Positions 6,962 through 7,915 of a stretch of DNA of 7,915 nucleotides are shown here, piece by piece. Source of the DNA: Sphaerochaetaceae bacterium (lineage in GTDB: Bacteria > Spirochaetota > Spirochaetia > Sphaerochaetales > Sphaerochaetaceae); NCBI GenBank assembly GCA_023231265.1, contig JALNVT010000117.1, positions 1 through 7,915 of the forward strand. Direction: 5' to 3'. How positions within the stretch are numbered: the first letter of the stretch is position 1; each line of letters begins with the position of its first letter. The position numbers and the translations under genes are program-made. Below the pieces are notes generated by a model. It did no database searches and was not told where the DNA came from. It saw only the letters and a list, made by a program, of their open reading frames with translations.

Positions 6962-7438
6962 ATGGATAAAACTTTAGTACTGTACTATTCATTGGAAGGT
7001 AGCACTGAAAAAATTGCTAAGTATTTAGCAGAAGAACTCAATCTGGATATAGAGAGGGTAAGACCCAAAAAAGAAATAAAATCAAAAAGTTTCTTTAAAT
7101 AAGTAATTGGTGGTTATCAAGCAACAGCAAAGAGGAAGCCCAAACTGAACCCTCTAGCTCATAATCTTGATGATTACTCAACAATTATAATTGGAAGTCC
7201 TGTATGGGCTGGTGGTGTCTCATCTCCTATATATTCCTTACTCAAAGCAAATAATATAAAAAATAAGAAAATTGGAATGTTCTATACATGTGAAGGGGGC
7301 AATAAGAAAACAGATGATTTAATCAAAAACCTTGTAAGCGAGAACAATTCTTTGATCTCAATATGCTCTCTTAAAGCCGTAAGTAAGGATTTAAAGAATC
7401 AAAAAGCAAAAGCATTGGATTGGGCTAAAACCTTTTAG
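6962..7438 (+). pseudogene. Flavodoxin, interrupted by an in-frame TAA at codon 47
   Basis: A small FMN-binding electron-transfer protein of about 158 codons, read in one frame from the ATG at 6962, which follows GGAGGA at 6952-6957. The N-terminus MDKTLVLYYSLEGSTEKIAKYLAEEL is a flavodoxin first strand with the FMN-phosphate loop SLEGST (10-15). After the stop the same frame continues VIGGYQATAKRKPKLNPL, then YSTIIIGSPVWAGGVSSPIYSLL, the characteristic strand and W-containing FMN loop, and it ends at a TAG at 7436-7438. The TAA at 7100-7102 falls in SFFK-stop-VIGGYQA, where relatives usually have an aromatic residue, so TAT or TAC changed to TAA is the simplest lesion. No frameshift or second stop is present, so inactivation is recent or this is a base-call error. 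No ATG, GTG or TTG restart follows closely. Only a 46-residue fragment would be made as written. Confidence 0.85.
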
Positions 7439-7458
7439 ATATATCTCTTTTTAAAAAC

Positions 7459-7518
7459 AATGAAGCACCTCAATTGGTTAGCACTGTGTGTTGCCAATAA
7501 TGAGGTGCATTGTTCATT
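7459..7518 (-). terminator. Compound hairpin terminator between convergent genes
   Basis: A 60-base imperfect hairpin: AATGAA (7459-7464) with TTCATT (7513-7518), GCACCTCA (7465-7472) with TGAGGTGC (7501-7508), ATTGG (7473-7477) with CCAAT (7494-7498), and an inner AGCAC/GTGTT stem (7480-7484, 7488-7492) with one G-U pair. On the minus strand it is followed by TTGTTTTT, so it fits best as the terminator of the diguanylate cyclase gene that ends at 7533. The plus-strand exit is also T-rich (ATTGTTCATTG), so it may serve the flavodoxin gene as well. Confidence 0.72.
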
Positions 7519-7532
7519 GTATGAAAGATGTT

Positions 7533-7915
7533 TTAACTGTAAATATCATTATCTTCAGAGAAGAAATGAACAGCGTTCTTTCCATTTTTCTTAACATGGT
7601 AAAGAGCTTTATCAGCATTCTGCATCATTGATACACAAGTTGATGATCCACCAGCACCTTTTCCAACACCATAAGCAACACCGATGCTGATGCTCAAGTT
7701 TGCTTCTTTATAACTAGCAGCAACTTCTGTTACACTCTTTTGGATTTGCTCCAATATTGATTTAGCTTGCTCTTCATTCTTATCAAATAAGCCAATTACA
7801 AACTCATCTCCACCAAATCTGCAGGAAATATCTGTTTTTTCAACATTTGCTTTTATTATTTGGGCTATCTTTATCAATATCTCATCACCTACAAGGTGTC
7901 CATAGATATCATTTG
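7533..7915 (-). CDS. GGDEF-domain diguanylate cyclase, C-terminal part (5' end beyond the window)
   Basis: Synthesises the second messenger cyclic di-GMP from two GTP. The visible 126 residues open with NDIYGHLVGDEILIKIAQII, the conserved first half of the GGDEF fold (D and the H...GD residues that bind GTP/metal). The intact signature RFGGDEF follows, and the end is ADKALYHVKKNGKNAVHFFSEDN, the standard C-terminus. The frame is open through the window edge. A TTG at 7877-7875 is internal to the domain and is not the start. The residues before the signature are EKTD, where the RxxD product-inhibition site would be, so the arginine is missing. Sensor or membrane regions, if any, lie outside the window. 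It converges on the flavodoxin gene and shares the hairpin region with it. There is no visible functional tie to the galactoside operon. Confidence 0.95.
   Translation of the reverse strand, partial: NDIYGHLVGDEILIKIAQIIKANVEKTDISCRFGGDEFVIGLFDKNEEQAKSILEQIQKSVTEVAASYKEANLSISIGVAYGVGKGAGGSSTCVSMMQNADKALYHVKKNGKNAVHFFSEDNDIYS

Noticed and set aside
7100..7102. Programmed recoding of the flavodoxin stop codon
   Set aside because: TAA is not a known selenocysteine or pyrrolysine codon, no slippery or stimulatory structure is evident, and a simple point change explains it.
7533..7877. A complete 114-residue protein starting at the TTG at 7877
   Set aside because: The residues encoded upstream (NDIYGHLVGDEI) are a conserved part of the GGDEF domain and the frame is open to the window edge, so the gene is partial.

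Overview
The window looks like a carbohydrate-utilisation island in an AT-rich bacterial chromosome, most likely a spirochaete of the Treponema type. The main clue is the substrate-binding protein. Its signal peptide ends in ...LLMASGQKEA with no lipobox cysteine at the cleavage region, and leaders ending in a short 'GQKE'-like stretch are common on spirochaetal sugar-binding proteins. This is an inference; a low-GC Firmicute cannot be ruled out from the sequence alone.

Layout: (1) 75-1082, minus strand: a LacI-family repressor. (2) 1083-1512: a 430-base divergent control region. It holds a cluster of GCG-centred operator-like elements next to the repressor gene, an AT-rich inverted repeat, and a strong sigma70-type promoter followed by an operator-like palindrome. 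(3) 1513-6700, plus strand: a four-gene operon of sugar-binding protein, two MalF/MalG-type permeases and a cytoplasmic GH42 beta-galactosidase. An 18-bp mRNA hairpin lies between the binding protein and the first permease. (4) 6701-6961: a probable operon terminator and leader sequence. (5) 6962-7438: a small flavodoxin gene interrupted by one in-frame TAA. (6) 7459-7518: a long compound hairpin, probably a terminator, between convergent genes. (7) 7533 to the window end, minus strand: the C-terminal part of a GGDEF diguanylate cyclase whose 5' end lies outside the window.

How it fits together: the binding protein captures a galactose-containing oligosaccharide outside the cytoplasmic membrane. 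The two permeases import it, using an ATPase that must be encoded elsewhere, and the GH42 enzyme removes beta-galactosyl residues in the cytoplasm. The LacI-family protein probably represses the operon until an inducing sugar is present. The order repressor, binding protein, permease, permease, GH42 is the same as Bacillus subtilis ganR-ganS-ganP-ganQ-ganA (galactan oligosaccharide use), but there is no endo-galactanase here and the true substrate is unproven. The flavodoxin remnant and the diguanylate cyclase have no evident link to the operon.

I see no CRISPR array, RNA gene, insertion sequence or clearly new multi-gene system. The most notable items are the interrupted flavodoxin, the helically phased TTGCG repeats and the inter-cistronic hairpin.
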